64,000 nucleotides of DNA, taken from Turbatrix aceti. Its lineage: Eukaryota > Nematoda > Chromadorea > Rhabditida > Panagrolaimidae. The notes beneath the pieces are model-generated. The model saw nothing but the letters and a program-made list of their open reading frames with translations, ran no database searches and was not told where the DNA came from. The stretch is from the NCBI GenBank assembly GCA_963969345.1, contig OZ017766.1:3658001-3722000 (forward strand), written 5' to 3'. The position numbers and the translations under genes were made by a program. The stretch's first letter is position 1. Each line of letters begins with the position of its first letter. Below are positions 1-11,050 of the stretch, in pieces.

Positions 1-298
1 TAGCACTGAAAACACCCAAAGAATAGCGATTCCGGTTATCAACAAAAATATAAGCCATTTGTCCTAAAAAAAAGTAGCCTAATAAATGAGACACACATCA
101 AACAGAAAAAAATACGGAAAAACACCAGACAAAAAAAAATAGACAGACAAAAAAGCGTTCACTCGCGTGCGAACGCATCGGACCCTCAATAGATTCTAGA
201 TACTATCACCGCGTGCGCAACGAAGTCTTACAACGATTTTTGGTGAACAATAGAACTTCCCCAACAGATACGATTGAGTATCGATATCGTATTACGAC

Positions 299-709
299 TA
301 GGGTTCCCACCCCCCCTCGTTTAAATTGCGGGGGGGGGATATACGGGGGGGAAATCTTCACGGGGAATAGAACGGGGAATTTCACGGGGGAGAAACCGTT
401 GCGGGGGGGGATACGGGGGATTACGGGGGTTACGGGGGAGGTAGTTTTCCAAAAACAGTTAGATGCCCACGCGCGCTGCGCATTGCACGCATGTTGCGCT
501 GTTTTTTGTTTTCAAAATCCGTGTTCAAGTTTATCCCGGAGTAAAATTTGTCAATGGAGGGATATAAGTTCACGGGGAGGAGATGTTCACGGGGAGTAGA
601 ACGGGGAATTTCACGGGGGAGACACCGTTGCGGGGGGGGGAATACGGGGGGCTCCCCGCGGGGAGCTCCCCGGGGACCCCGCGGGGAACGGGGGGGGACG
701 GGAACCCTA
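299..709. mobile_element. hAT-like non-autonomous element (MITE), G-rich
   Basis: The ends are inverted: TAGGGTTCCC on the left and GGGAACCCTA on the right, each followed inwards by a run of C or G. The block is flanked on both sides by the same 8 bases, ATTACGAC (291-298 and 710-717). Short TAGGG/CAGGG-type ends with an 8-bp target duplication are the hallmark of hAT elements. The interior has no transposase frame. It is a G-run array in which a unit of about 50 bp (CGGGGAATAGAACGGGG and what follows) occurs twice, near 361-410 and 590-640, and the right third is a CCCCGCGGGG palindrome cluster. The superfamily call is inference from ends and target duplication only. Confidence 0.7.
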
Positions 710-717
710 ATTACGAC

Positions 718-1486
718 TTTCTTACGGTTGGTGACGGTGACGTACGTTATTTTTTTGATGTTCTGTTTTCGCTTCTGCAGGTAGAATCAGGTATGCGACG
801 CGGTTTTTTATTTCAATTTTCATCTTCAATTTTTAGGCTGTCTTTCTGCAACGACTGCGGGATCCAGAAGTGGCTGTCTTTGGTCGACGTCGAATTCCGG
901 CCAGTAATACTTTGTTCTAAGCTGCGGCCGTCATCATCGCTCGATTGGCCGATTCTGAAGCCTCTGCTTTGGTTTTTATATTCGACCTACGTTGTACGAG
1001 TAATAAAATCCCTGATTGTCATGAATTTGTTTTAACAAGAATCATCGGGGAGGGGGAAGTTTTTCTGGGTATCCCTGTTTGTTTTGGCGACAGTGCTTCA
1101 TGCATTCTGCGGCACAGCTTTCACGTTTCACCTGCAGAATTTCAGAGTAGCAATCACGTTCACTCGACAAACTCGTAATTACAATTTTTAGGCATGTTTT
1201 GGTAGAAAAATGCTTGAATATCCCGCATTATCAACTGAGTATCCTCATTCCACAGAAATTGGATAATTTTGAGCAGTCCCTGTGGTTTATGCCATCCGAG
1301 TTTTACCGTAATCTTCAAAACAAGCTAATATGAGGGTATTTTTCTATTCCAGGTGAGCACGGCCATCTGTTCCCGCCTTACGTGCCTTTCGGTGAGCAAA
1401 GTAGGCGTCCTGTCATGCTCGGTGAAGTTAATCGTCGAAAAGTAGGCCACCAGTAGCTTGCATTTTCACGTCGGGTCATAAAAAGT
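718..1486. other. Intergenic, no gene recognised
   Basis: Between the MITE and the first GPCR exon I see only short open frames without recognisable domains. An acceptor-like TTCTATTCCAG near 1341-1351 could belong to an unrecognised 5' exon of the receptor gene. Confidence 0.4.
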
Positions 1487-2476
1487 ATGGTGCACATAAC
1501 CGGCTCGACGCTGCTCGACGTCGTCCTCATCATTTTCATGTTCGTTTTCATCATCAGCAGCATGGGAATGTTCATTCTCATCCTGCGGGTAGGTCATCCT
1601 CGTTTTCGTCCTCCAAAACCGTGTTATCACTATTTCAGAGCCAAAGCCACTTCGAGGACTACATTCCAGTGTACACATCTCTGACGCTGCTGCTCATCAT
1701 GAACGCCCTGGTGATGTGCGAGTTTCTCTGCGTCATCCTGCTGCCTCAGGCCTACGTCGGTGCTGCCTGGCTGACGACGCCCATGTACTTTGCGCAGATA
1801 AGCGTCTACCTGCTGGGAGTCTACATCGCGGTGGACCGTTTCATACGGTACGCCATGCGCAGGGCCTACGAATCCGTCTTCGAGACCCTCTTCCGCCACA
1901 TCCCGGTCAGTATTACGGTAGCGGTCTTTGTCTTCACGCTGATCATAACGATCGGCAACGGCTGCGACGTGGTCAACGAGTGGCCGTCCCGGGTCGACAT
2001 CGAGTGCCGTTCGGGCCCCAACGTCGTGCCGTTTAGGAACTACATCGTCCTAGGCTGCGGCTCCGTCATCGTCGCCGTTTACGTCCTGCTGGGTGTTTCG
2101 TGGTTGTGCGGACTGACCAAGTCCGAAGGCTGGACGCCGAAAGCGGTGCGCGAGCGGCGTATCCTTATCGTTTCGACGGTCGTCTGCGCCTTCTGTGTCG
2201 TAGAGTGCTTCTGTTTCTGTCTCAGTTTGTATTTTCCAGGTAAGTGCTCTTTTGCCCAAACAGTGCTTCCGTCATCCGAATTTTTCAGGAAACCGTATAC
2301 TTTTCTACTTCAGAGCCGCGCTCCCGAATCTCCGCAGCCTCGCGCACGCAGCCGCGATGCTGGTGCTGCACCGCAAAAGCACAGAGACCGTCTTCACCCA
2401 GGTCATCTACGTGATCTCGCAGCATCCGTCGGCCAAAGTCGATCACCGGGGTGACATACAATCCGCCTGGAATTAA
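1487..2476 (+). CDS. Rhodopsin-like G-protein-coupled receptor (peptide-receptor type)
   Basis: Three exons (1487-1588, 1639-2239, 2289-2476) join in frame to about 296 aa; both introns are 50 and 49 bp with GT and TTTCAG ends. The product is a multi-pass membrane protein. Helix 1 is LLDVVLIIFMFVFIISSMGM, helix 2 begins LTLLLIMNALVMCEFLCVIL, and helix 3 ends in AVDRFIRYAMRR, where the DRF occupies the DRY position used for G-protein coupling. Further hydrophobic helices follow, and the C-terminal exon carries the last one and a short tail. This layout fits nematode FMRFamide-type or chemosensory GPCRs; the ligand cannot be read. The N-terminus before helix 1 is very short, so a 5' exon may be missing. 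No other gene lies within 1.5 kb downstream. Confidence 0.65.
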
Positions 2477-3949
2477 AGAGCTCTGAAACAAAGTTGTCAG
2501 AAGCTGAAAGACCCGCGTACCAGTCTGCAGCTGCAACCTTCCTTCGAATTCAATTTTGTACATTATTTTGGGGTTATCCAGCAGAGAATAGCAATAAAAC
2601 AGGTGGCTACGGGTTCTTGCCTGTTCTTGGAATTATCAAGGGTACGTCCGACAAAATTAGTCTGGCACAAACGAGAAAAGCCAGTCGTGGCAAGAAGTAA
2701 TCAGACGCGCTCTTCCGGTCGTCGAACGTGACCAGTGATGTCGGGTGAACGAAGCATCCGGTGTCAGTTCCAGAAACTGTTAAAAAAGGCAATAAAAATA
2801 TTGAGTTTTCCATAAAAACGCATCTTTTTTATCAGGAATTCTAATTTCGCTTCAAGAGCCGTGCAATTACTGTAGGTTGTATTTTTACCTTGCGTGGCGG
2901 ATTTTTGGAATCCGAATTCCTTGCTTTAACGCTTTTTCCGGAGAACAGCCGGCACAAACGGGTATCAATAAAATGCCAAACAGCATGTACACCAATTTCA
3001 GGCCTATTCAGTGTTTGAGTAAGAATTTTATGTGGTTGCCAATTTTTGCCATTGCAGTGCTTATCCATGATTACAACAAAAAAATAAATGGTTTTTTTAA
3101 GTCGGATGTGTTTATTTACGAGAATAAAGCTGTTTAGCGGTGAAATCAAACAAAAAAGCTTGAAAGTTTTCCGGGGTGAAGGAATATCCCAGGACTGTTT
3201 ATCTTGGTGTCGCCTCGGCCGCAACCAACTTCTCCAAAACCACGTTCCGTCTACTCGCGCTTCAATTACGCGTCAACATGTCACTTCGCGGGATGAATGC
3301 GCAATTTGATACGCGCATTCACCGGATTTCGGTAAACCCTTGGTCTTTTGTCGGGGAAGAACGGTTATCGGGCCGGCTCTATGCGAGGTGAGTCCTGAGC
3401 CTGCGAGCTTGCCTGAGGGGGGCGCGCATGCGTTGCAGGAGGCAGGAGTGATCCGCGTCTCGACTCGCATAATGAAGCAGCGCCGGCTTAACGCGGTCTA
3501 GGAAAAGAGCATAGCGTTGCCTTCCTTGGCACGGAAGAGCCGAGGTTGTGTGAGTACTAAAAAAAAGAAGACAAAAGGAAACGAAGCCAGCAGCAGTAGC
3601 GGGTGCTGTGTCACCCATTTTGCGCTCTGCTCTCTTTCCTCTTTTCCATGGCATTCATTGCCACAAAATAGGAGATAGCGCAGCGCCCCGTTGCTGCCGC
3701 TTCGTCCGTCTCGTGCCGCTGCAGTCGATGGCGTTGCTGCCGGCCCTTTGACGCGCCAGGGTGCCGTAGCAGAACTGGCCTGTTGCCTGGTCGCCGGCTG
3801 TGCCGTTATTTTTGACAACTTTGGCCAGTCTGGACTGCCACGCGTGCCAGACTCCGAAATGTTGTCAGGAAGCGGCGGATTAGCAGCCCCATGATTTTCC
3901 GCGTGTTTTTTGCCAACACTGTGTTTCGTGCCCTGACCGACCGGCATTA
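2477..3949. other. Intergenic, no gene recognised
   Basis: About 1.5 kb between the receptor and the channel subunit. It contains AATAAA-like signals (for example near 2594 and 2790) and scattered short frames, but no domain or RNA gene that I can support. Confidence 0.4.
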
Positions 3950-3959
3950 AATATTTCAG
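3950..3959 (+). promoter_or_regulatory. Probable trans-splice acceptor of the alpha2/delta gene
   Basis: The sequence AATATTTCAG lies 30 bases before the ATG at 3990 with no in-frame exon upstream. It has the form of a 3' splice site, which in nematodes marks spliced-leader addition. This is inference and would be shown by a leader sequence on the mRNA. Confidence 0.4.
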
Positions 3960-3989
3960 ACAGGAATCCTGGCCTTGCGGGATGGCGTG

Positions 3990-6900
3990 ATGCGGCTGCT
4001 GTGCACGACACTCGTAGCCCTGGCTTTCCCCTGGCCGGCCACTACAGGCGTCGATGACCGCCTCGAAACCGCGGTCCAGAGACTCTCGGCCCAGATAAAA
4101 AACAAGTTTGAAGAGCAGTCTCGTTTCGACCTCTACGAAAAGGTTTGCGCCTTTTTTCGTGTCCCCTTCTCTTTTATTTTTGATTAAAAGTTTTGCGTGG
4201 CATGAAAAGCTCGCTCAACTGAGACGAGCTCAGCTCAAGGTGCGTGCCGGTGACAACAAAGGGGCCATTTCAATTTACCGCTGCCGGAGCACGCCACGAC
4301 AGCCGGCAGGCTAATTGAGGCCCTCGCGAGGGAGAAAATGAATATGTTGAGAAATTGCCTCTTTCAGGGCTTCATAAAACACCTGGAAGGCGCGCTGAGC
4401 TCGCAGGTGGTCGACGCCGAGTCCAGCATCCCGGGCATCAGAGACCGGCTCCAGACCTTCCTCGACGCCAAGATCAAAGCCCTCCGTAGCATCGTAAGCT
4501 CGGCGGAAGATGTCGCTTCGGGATACGTGTACACGCAAAAGTGGGTGCACGATGCGGTCGTGTCAAAATTCAGGGCGAGTCCGCTGCCGGGACAGGACCC
4601 GACCAAGTTCGAGCGGGAGTGCGCGGCGTACATAAAGCGTATGGCCGAGGTCGAGGCCTACCGGACGCCTTCGAACGACGATCCCACGCGATCTGCGCTG
4701 CACGTGACTGTGGAGTCGTTCAAGTGCGACAACGCCGTGCTCAGGGACTTTGAGTGGACCGGCAACCAGACTGTGGAGGATGTTTTCGCCAAAAATCAGG
4801 CGGAAGATCCCTCCATCGCTCGGCAGTACCTAGCGACGTACACTGGGGTCACGCGCATGCTGCCGGCGATCAAGTGGAAGGTCGAGCCGTACAAGGTCAC
4901 GATGGACCTCTTTGACCCCAGGTTTCGACCCTGGTTCATCGGGGCCGAGTCCGCGCCCAAAGACATTATTTTTCTCCTTGATTAGTGAGTTTTTTTGCCG
5001 CTCCAGTGCTTCTGAGCAACTTTTTTGGGCTTTGCAGCAGCGGAAGCGTGAAAGGACAGACCGCCCACCTGACCAAGATCCTCATCAAGTACATCCTCAT
5101 GACCCTGACTTCGCACGACTTCTTCACCGCCGTCTGGTACAATTCCCGATACGCCTACGTCATGGCTGGCTGCAGTGATGACAGATTTCTGCCGGCTACG
5201 TCGAGAAACAAACGCGTGAGTTGCGGGCTCAAAAAAAACATGTACAGCCAGCACGGAAACGTTTTTCAGCTTTTTCAAACGATGCTGGACAAAATCGAAG
5301 AACGCGACGTCGCTTCGCTTCCCGGTGCTCTCAATTTCACTTTTGAGAGGTTCAGCGACGACTTTGTGCCCGCAGGCGACAGCGGGCAGGTCGTCAAAGA
5401 CGTCTTGGAAGGCGACTCGCCCAGCAGCAACGGCCACAAGCTGGTTTTTCTCTTCACAGACGGCATCGAGAATTGGCCCATCGATGTGCTGAAAAACTAC
5501 TCTGACACCCACATCAACGACATCATCAGGGTGTTTGGCTTCTCGATGGGCTACGGCACGGGCGAGATGCCGCCCCTGGAATACGTATCCTGCGAGACGA
5601 AGGCCAACTACGTGATCGTCGACTCCATCATGGATGTCCGCCACCACTCCAGGGATTACCTGTCGAAGCTGAGCGAGGTGCTGGCTCTGTCGTACGCAGA
5701 TAAGGACGTTCCCACGAGGCCTGTCACCTGGACGCCGCCCTACATGGACGCCCAGGAGGCGGGCGCGGTCATTGCGCTGTCCATGCCGGTGCTCAACACC
5801 ATGTACAACGCGACACCTGGCTTCCTGGGTGTCGCAGGCGTCGACGTGACTTTTGCCCAGCTGAGGGAGATTCTGCCGACCAGTGATCACTTTTACGCGT
5901 TTCTCATTGATAGCAACGGGTTTGTGCACTTTCACCCGAGATTGAAGCTTCCGGTGAGTTGAGCCCTCTTGATGGCACTTTTTTGCAAAGGATTCTGTTT
6001 TCAGAAGAGAGAGGCCTACGCTGTCCGACGCACGGCGTGCTACAACGTCCGCGTGCTGCATCGCAGCGGCACCCGCGTCCCCTACGGCCTGGCGGACGAG
6101 AGGGTGCTCAAGATGCTGGGGCTGCTGGACAGCATCGCGATCACGGACATCGCAGAGATCGAGCGAGAGACCCCGGCCCTGCTCGAGTTTCGACGAAACA
6201 TGATCGACGGAATCTGCGAGAAGCCCATCGCCGACGGTCCTCGGGTCTACCACTGCACGAAGCTCGTCGACACGCCTCTCGTCCTCGGATTCGTCCACGA
6301 CTCGTCGAAGATCGTGCTCTCTGCGCCACCTGCCATGACCAGCGCCAAGCCCAGTCCCGAAGACTTTGAAGGCAGCGATCTGGTCGCCTACTTCGTCGAC
6401 GACCACGCGTACTGCGTCGATCAGTTGTCCGCTCACAGTCACACGGAGCGACTCAACGCGCTGGTGTTCGGCAACTTGACCACCGACACCTGCCTGGCGG
6501 AGAAAGACCGCGTTTTGCCGCACGCGTTCATCAAAAGCGCGCAACTCTGGCAGCAAAGCTGGCCCGCGCTCGAGGAAAACGCGACGTGCCTCAGCAACCC
6601 GATGCCGTTCAGCCTCGATTCCAAGCACTTTATCGCGGCGTTTGTCCACTTCTTCCAGGGCATTACGGCTTTCTACCCAAAATGGTAGGTTTTTTGCAGG
6701 TTTAAACAAAAAAATGTGTTTTTTTCAGCAGCGAAAGCCAAATTCGGTACTTTGCGAACAATCCTGCCAGGACAAAGTCGCTGCAGCAAAGATTGACGGC
6801 CGACGAGCTCGTCATCGAGCACGAGCCGCTGTCCAACACCATCCTGCTCACGAAGCCCCTCATCGACAGCCACTACAACGTCCGCATCGCGAGTGTCGGC

Positions 6901-7779
6901 GTGCAGTGGTCGACGACGTTCCTCCACGACAGCTTCATCAACATCACCCTCGTCGACCCCGGCTGGGCGTCCTGCATGAGAAACGGTCGTCGCTGCCTCG
7001 TCGTCAACGACCAGGTCTTCGTCGTAGCGTCGACCGTCGGCGAGGCGGGTCGTCATCTGTCGGAGATCGACCCGCTGCTCCTGCGGAAGCTCATCGAAGA
7101 CAAAGCAGTGTCCTCCGAGACCGAGATCGACTACCAGGCGGAGTGCGAGATGGAGCGCCGGGCGCTCTACTCCTTCACCGCATCTGCGCCGGCCGCGCTG
7201 GGGTCTCTGCGCAGGCTCATCGCGTCGGCCATTGAATCCGCGTTGTCGCTGTTCGCCATCGATCTCGCATTTCTCGTCTCCGGTGTCTTCTCCCGGCCTG
7301 TGTTCGTCGACGGAAACTGCAAATTCGAGACTCCGGAGAACACGGAGCAGTGCGCGATGCAGTACACGCGGTACCAGCTGCACCACGTCGATCAGAAGGA
7401 GTTCATCCACCTCGGCAGGAGCACCAATCGCACGTCGTGCTCGGGAACGCTGACCATCGTGCCGTTCAGGGGCGTCGGGCTGTACCTCTTCGCACTCGAC
7501 CCCGGCGACTGCTTGTCTACGTCGCCGCTCCAGAGGCTGACTGCGATGGGGGAGTCCAACCTGACGTACAAGCCGTTCAAGCTGGACGACTGCACGCTAA
7601 CCGCGCCTCGGTACAGGAGACGACGCAGGGACCTGGACCTCACCAGAGAGCACCCCGACGAGACCGTCCGTGCCTGCACCACGCAGATGAGCAACGCAGC
7701 TGCCGGGCGGTCGGACCGGGTGCCGCACAGGCTGCTAGCCACCATTGTGTTCATCTCCTGGCTGCTGACGGGTATCTGA
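3990..7779 (+). CDS. CACNA2D: Voltage-gated calcium channel alpha2/delta subunit
   Basis: Seven exons (3990-4142, 4210-4239 tentative, 4368-4984, 5038-5215, 5270-5953, 6005-6684, 6729-7779) give about 1,130 aa, the usual size for this extracellular accessory subunit, which traffics and tunes calcium channels. In order: signal peptide (MRLLCTTLVALAF), a VWA_N region ending DPRFRPWF, a VWA domain, Cache-like repeats, and a C-terminal hydrophobic tail (LATIVFISWLLTGI) suited to a GPI or membrane anchor. The metal site DYSGS of the VWA domain is rebuilt exactly across the 4985-5037 intron. The 54-bp intron 5216-5269 has no stop and keeps frame, so a naive translation inserts 18 false residues; removing it restores RNKR next to LFQTMLDK. 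It is the C. elegans unc-36/tag-180 family. The second, 30-bp exon has a weak acceptor. Confidence 0.88.
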
Positions 7780-7860
7780 GAGCTTCAATTGTTATACGAG
7801 TAGGCCCAGCCACGCTACCGCGATGCCAAATGCCATCCCCTTCGGTAAAAATAAATAAAT

Positions 7861-9305
7861 TTATTTTGGTTTACAGTAGGCGCTGTTGTTGGTGTTGTTG
7901 CACAACGATGACTTGTTTTTCACGCCGCCGGTAACCAAGCAGTAGCTGCTTTTGTTATTCGTCATGGATTCGCTCTTGGAGACGACCGAGCACTCGTTGC
8001 CCGTCTGCACGTCTTCGTTGAACGCCTGGAACCGGAAATAGCACAGTCACAGTCCGTCAAACAACTCACGTGGTTGATGATCTCCAGCTGCCGTCGAACG
8101 TCGCCTGCCACGGGCCGTCGCTTCGGATCCTGGTCCCAGCACCTCTTCATGAGCATGGTCACCGAGTCCGGCATCTGTTTCGGCGTCGGCAGTCTGTAAC
8201 CCTGCAGGACGCGTTCCTTCACCGTGTACGCAGTCCAGTTCTGGTACGGAACGATGTAGGGCACTTCGAAGAGTTCCCAGAGCATGATGCCTGAAAAAAA
8301 GTCGTTTCAGTAGATTCAGCCAGGCTAACCCCCACCAAAGGCATAGATATCCGTCGAGAATTTGGTCAGTCCACACTGCCAGACCTCGGGAGCGAGCCAG
8401 CGCACGTTCTGCGGCTTGCTGAGGTCCACCTTGTAGATCTGCGTGGGACGGCACATGCCAAAGTCGGCGAGCTTGAGAACTTCGCCGCAGAGAAGACAGT
8501 TGCGGGTCGCGATGTCCCTGTGTATGCAATTCCTGTTGTGGATGTACTCGACTCCGCGGGACGCTTGCACGGCGTAGTCAATGCGCTGGGCCGCGTTGAT
8601 TTTGCTGCCGTTGTTCCTGAGTCTGTCTTCGAGGGATCCGTCGGTGCAGAGCTCGAGCACCAGCAGGTACGGCACGCGGTCCACGATGTAGCCGTAAAAC
8701 TTGACTATATTCGGGTGGTCAAAGTACTGCATGACGCGGGCTTCTTTCATCACGTCGAGGAGTCCATCGATGCCGACGATTGTGATGCGTTTGACCGCGA
8801 CTTGACGCCCTGTTTTGTCGAGCACGCCTTTGTATACCGTTCCATAAGCGCCTGATCCGATCTGAAAGTGATTATAATAAAATATTAGGCGAAAAGCGTC
8901 AAAATGCATCCCCGAATCGACGGCACTCACCTTATTTTGCAGCCTAATGTCTTTGTGAGTCAGTGCGAATTTTCCCTTCGAGACCCCACGTTTTAGAAGA
9001 ATGGTATCGTTGTTGCCGAGGTTGAGATTATTCTTGGTGTAATACTTGACGAGATCCGAGATTGAGGTGAACATCCTGGCGTTGAGAGCTGCGTGGTAGG
9101 TCCCATTCATGAGCCGCACGATCTTGACCCTTCGTATGTGCGATCCCTTCCGAACGGAGAGATAGAGGACGTAACGGTTTCGCTCCATCTGTGTCTGTAG
9201 GACGTAGTCGCCTTCCTTGCCGAGGATTATGCTGGCGTCTTCTTCGAGGAGAGCGCCGTGGAAGTACGGCAAGGAGGAGTATTCGTCGGTCATCTTTGAA
9301 GTCAT
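7861..9305 (-). CDS. SH2-domain non-receptor tyrosine kinase, Fer/Fps-like
   Basis: Four exons (8931-9305, 8330-8861, 8070-8290, 7861-8025) join in frame to about 430 aa. An N-terminal SH2 domain begins YFHGALLEEDA and contains GDYVLQTQ in place of the usual FLVR segment. A tyrosine-kinase domain follows with GSGAYGTVYKG, VAVKRI, catalytic loop HRDIATRN, LADFGMCR and a WLAPEVW activation-segment end. This short SH2-kinase layout without an F-BAR region is the large nematode Fer-like family, many members of which act in the germ line. The catalytic loop reads HRDIATRN, not the usual HRDLAARN. The last exon is a unique Asn/Ser-rich tail. The gene is tail to tail with the channel subunit, with about 80 bp between the stop codons. 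Confidence 0.85.
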
Positions 9306-9628
9306 CTTTGAAGATAAAGAAATGGGGGTGAATCTGTTAGCACACGCGCTGGCTGTGCCGTCGAGTTAGACGTCACTGGCAAAAAGGCACCCACGTTGAA
9401 GCAATCGACCAATACGCACGCACTGCCAAATCGATGAAGTTGATAGTGAGTCGGCGGAGCGAGAACGGCATGCGTCGCCGATGCCGGAACGGCAATTTGA
9501 ATGGCACATGTTAATCTCGCCGAATCGTGGCCCAAGAAGCACGACGGAGCGGTCGGACGGCGGCATTCACGCTGTCACTCACTTCTGCAGGCAGTCGACG
9601 TCGTCCACACTTAGACGCCTGTGCAGCC
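9306..9628. promoter_or_regulatory. Shared upstream region of kinase and BAR genes
   Basis: The kinase gene (minus) and the BAR-domain gene (plus) are divergent and share this 323-bp interval, which must hold both promoters or trans-splice regions. TCACTTCTGCAG at 9580-9591 looks like an acceptor before the ATG at 9629. I see no clear TATA box. Confidence 0.4.
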
Positions 9629-10500
9629 ATGTCGCAAGCAAACGATAAGTCGTCATCGGACAGCAAAAATGATCAAAAGTCATCTACGAACAGGAGCACT
9701 TCGGCCAGCACCCCCAATGGCGTCGCAATGTCGTCGCGGGCCGTCGCCTCGCCGACCCCAAAATCCGGCATGAAGAGATTTCTCTTCAAGATCGGCGAGA
9801 AGCTGGGGACCATCGAGCAGACACAGTACACACCGCAGTTCAAAGAGGCCTGCGAAGAGGTGGACAACTACAAACTCGCGCTCGAGGACATCTCGACCAC
9901 GCTGATGGCCTTCGTGCAGCGCGATACGAGGTACGATACAAAGCCGCAGGAGCGCATGAACTTTGTCTACCCCGACAACGAGAACCCCTTTGAGATGATG
10001 AGCGCCGGCCTCAACAACATGATTGCCCTCCTCCTCACGGCGAGCCCGCCCACCAGTCAGGCAGAGGCCGCCAAAAAGCTGGGGCCCGTCCATCGAGACT
10101 ACCATCGCCGGTGCCGGAGGGCACTCAAGCACATCAGGTACTTTCTCTGCGTCGAGTTCGTCGAATTATCCGAAGGCAGAAAATGTAGGCTAGCCAAGGC
10201 TGCGAACAGGGATACAACAGGGATACGATTTCAGTGCTGAGCCAGACCAAACACGACATGGACTTTGCAAAGCACGAGCTAAAGAACGCCAAGTCGACCG
10301 AGGTCATCGATCTCAAGCACACCGTCTACGAAGCCACACAGAAGCAGTTTGAGGGCCAGCTGCAGAAGGTGCTAGGCATGCTCGACCGACTGCCGCACCA
10401 GAAGGAGCAGCACCTCCGCGACCTCAAGGCCTTCTTCACCATCTTCAAGGTGTACCACGAGGAGATCACGCATGTGCTCAAGGTAGACGAAAAGGAGTGA
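9629..10500 (+). CDS. BAR-domain protein, endophilin/amphiphysin-like
   Basis: Two exons (9629-10184 and 10235-10500) give 273 aa. A Ser/Thr/Asn-rich N-terminal tail of about 45 residues precedes a BAR domain, the crescent-shaped dimer that senses and bends membranes. Placing the donor at AAAT/GTAGGC (10184/10185), not at the earlier GGTACT, keeps frame and restores SEGRKLLSQTKHDMDFAKHE, matching the endophilin pattern of a RKLL segment followed by LDxDxxKxxLKKAKS. There is no SH3 domain after the BAR, so it is a BAR-only protein. The C-terminus ends KVDEKE. An exact orthologue cannot be named by eye. Confidence 0.75.
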
Positions 10501-10600
10501 AACATGATAATCAATCACCTTTTCTTGCAGAAAAGCATAACTCAACAAACGCCGCAAGGTTCCGAAATAAAGTCCCAAAATTGATAAGAATCAATAAATG

Positions 10601-10792
10601 TCAGAGTTGTTTAATTCGGCAATTTTCAGCGCTCGCTCTGCTCGCGCTCTTTGAGCAACTCAATTTTTTGTGCTCGCTCTGCTCATGCTCATTGAGCACT
10701 CCAATTTTTCGCGCTCGCTCCGCTCGCGCTCGTGAGCTGAGCAGGAGCGAGCAGTGAGCAGGAGCAATTTGGTGAGCATCGAAGAACTCTGA
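10601..10792. mobile_element. Foldback MITE, CAGAGTT-end family, copy 1
   Basis: The ends are perfect inverted octamers TCAGAGTT and AACTCTGA, flanked by the direct repeat TAAATG (10595-10600 and 10793-10798). The interior consists of about three degenerate tandem units of roughly 45 bp built from GAGC/GCTC steps (CGCTCGCTCTGCTCGCGCTC and variants). A second element with the same end sequence and a 6-bp duplication is at 42341-42450. No coding capacity. The superfamily is unknown to me. Confidence 0.6.
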
Positions 10793-11050
10793 TAAATGTG
10801 TTTTTTCCTCAAAAATTGATGAGGGTGGTTTTTGGGGCCGACGCACGACAATAGCATGTACGGTGATCAGTGGTCTCACAACGAAAAATGCCTTAATGCC
10901 GCCTTTTGGCATGCGGCCTACTTTTGGCGATTGAAATTTCCAGTCCTCTGGTTTTTTGGCTCGTGTTCGGTATGAATTTGTATATTTTTCTTCGTGTTGC
11001 GATTTTTATGTTAGTTTGAGTCGTTTTTATTCCGATTCTTGTTTTTAGGC
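10793..11050. other. Upstream region of first FLYWCH gene
   Basis: AT-rich sequence after the MITE. A TCTTGTTTTTAG acceptor-like site ends two bases before the ATG at 11051, suggesting trans-splicing or an undetected 5' exon. Confidence 0.35.

Noticed and set aside
4982..6709. Minus-strand open frame of 575 codons
   Set aside because: It is antisense to the alpha2/delta coding exons, crosses their introns, is rich in Arg/Val/Asp from complementing C-ending codons, and has no domain.
10137..10140. Earlier GGTACT donor in the BAR gene
   Set aside because: It puts exon 2 in the wrong frame, while the donor at 10184/10185 restores the conserved RKLL segment.
10610..10750. GAGC/GCTC tandem repeats as a CRISPR array or coding repeat
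   Set aside because: Units are degenerate and contiguous without spacers, and the block lies within inverted ends with a target duplication, so it is a transposable element.
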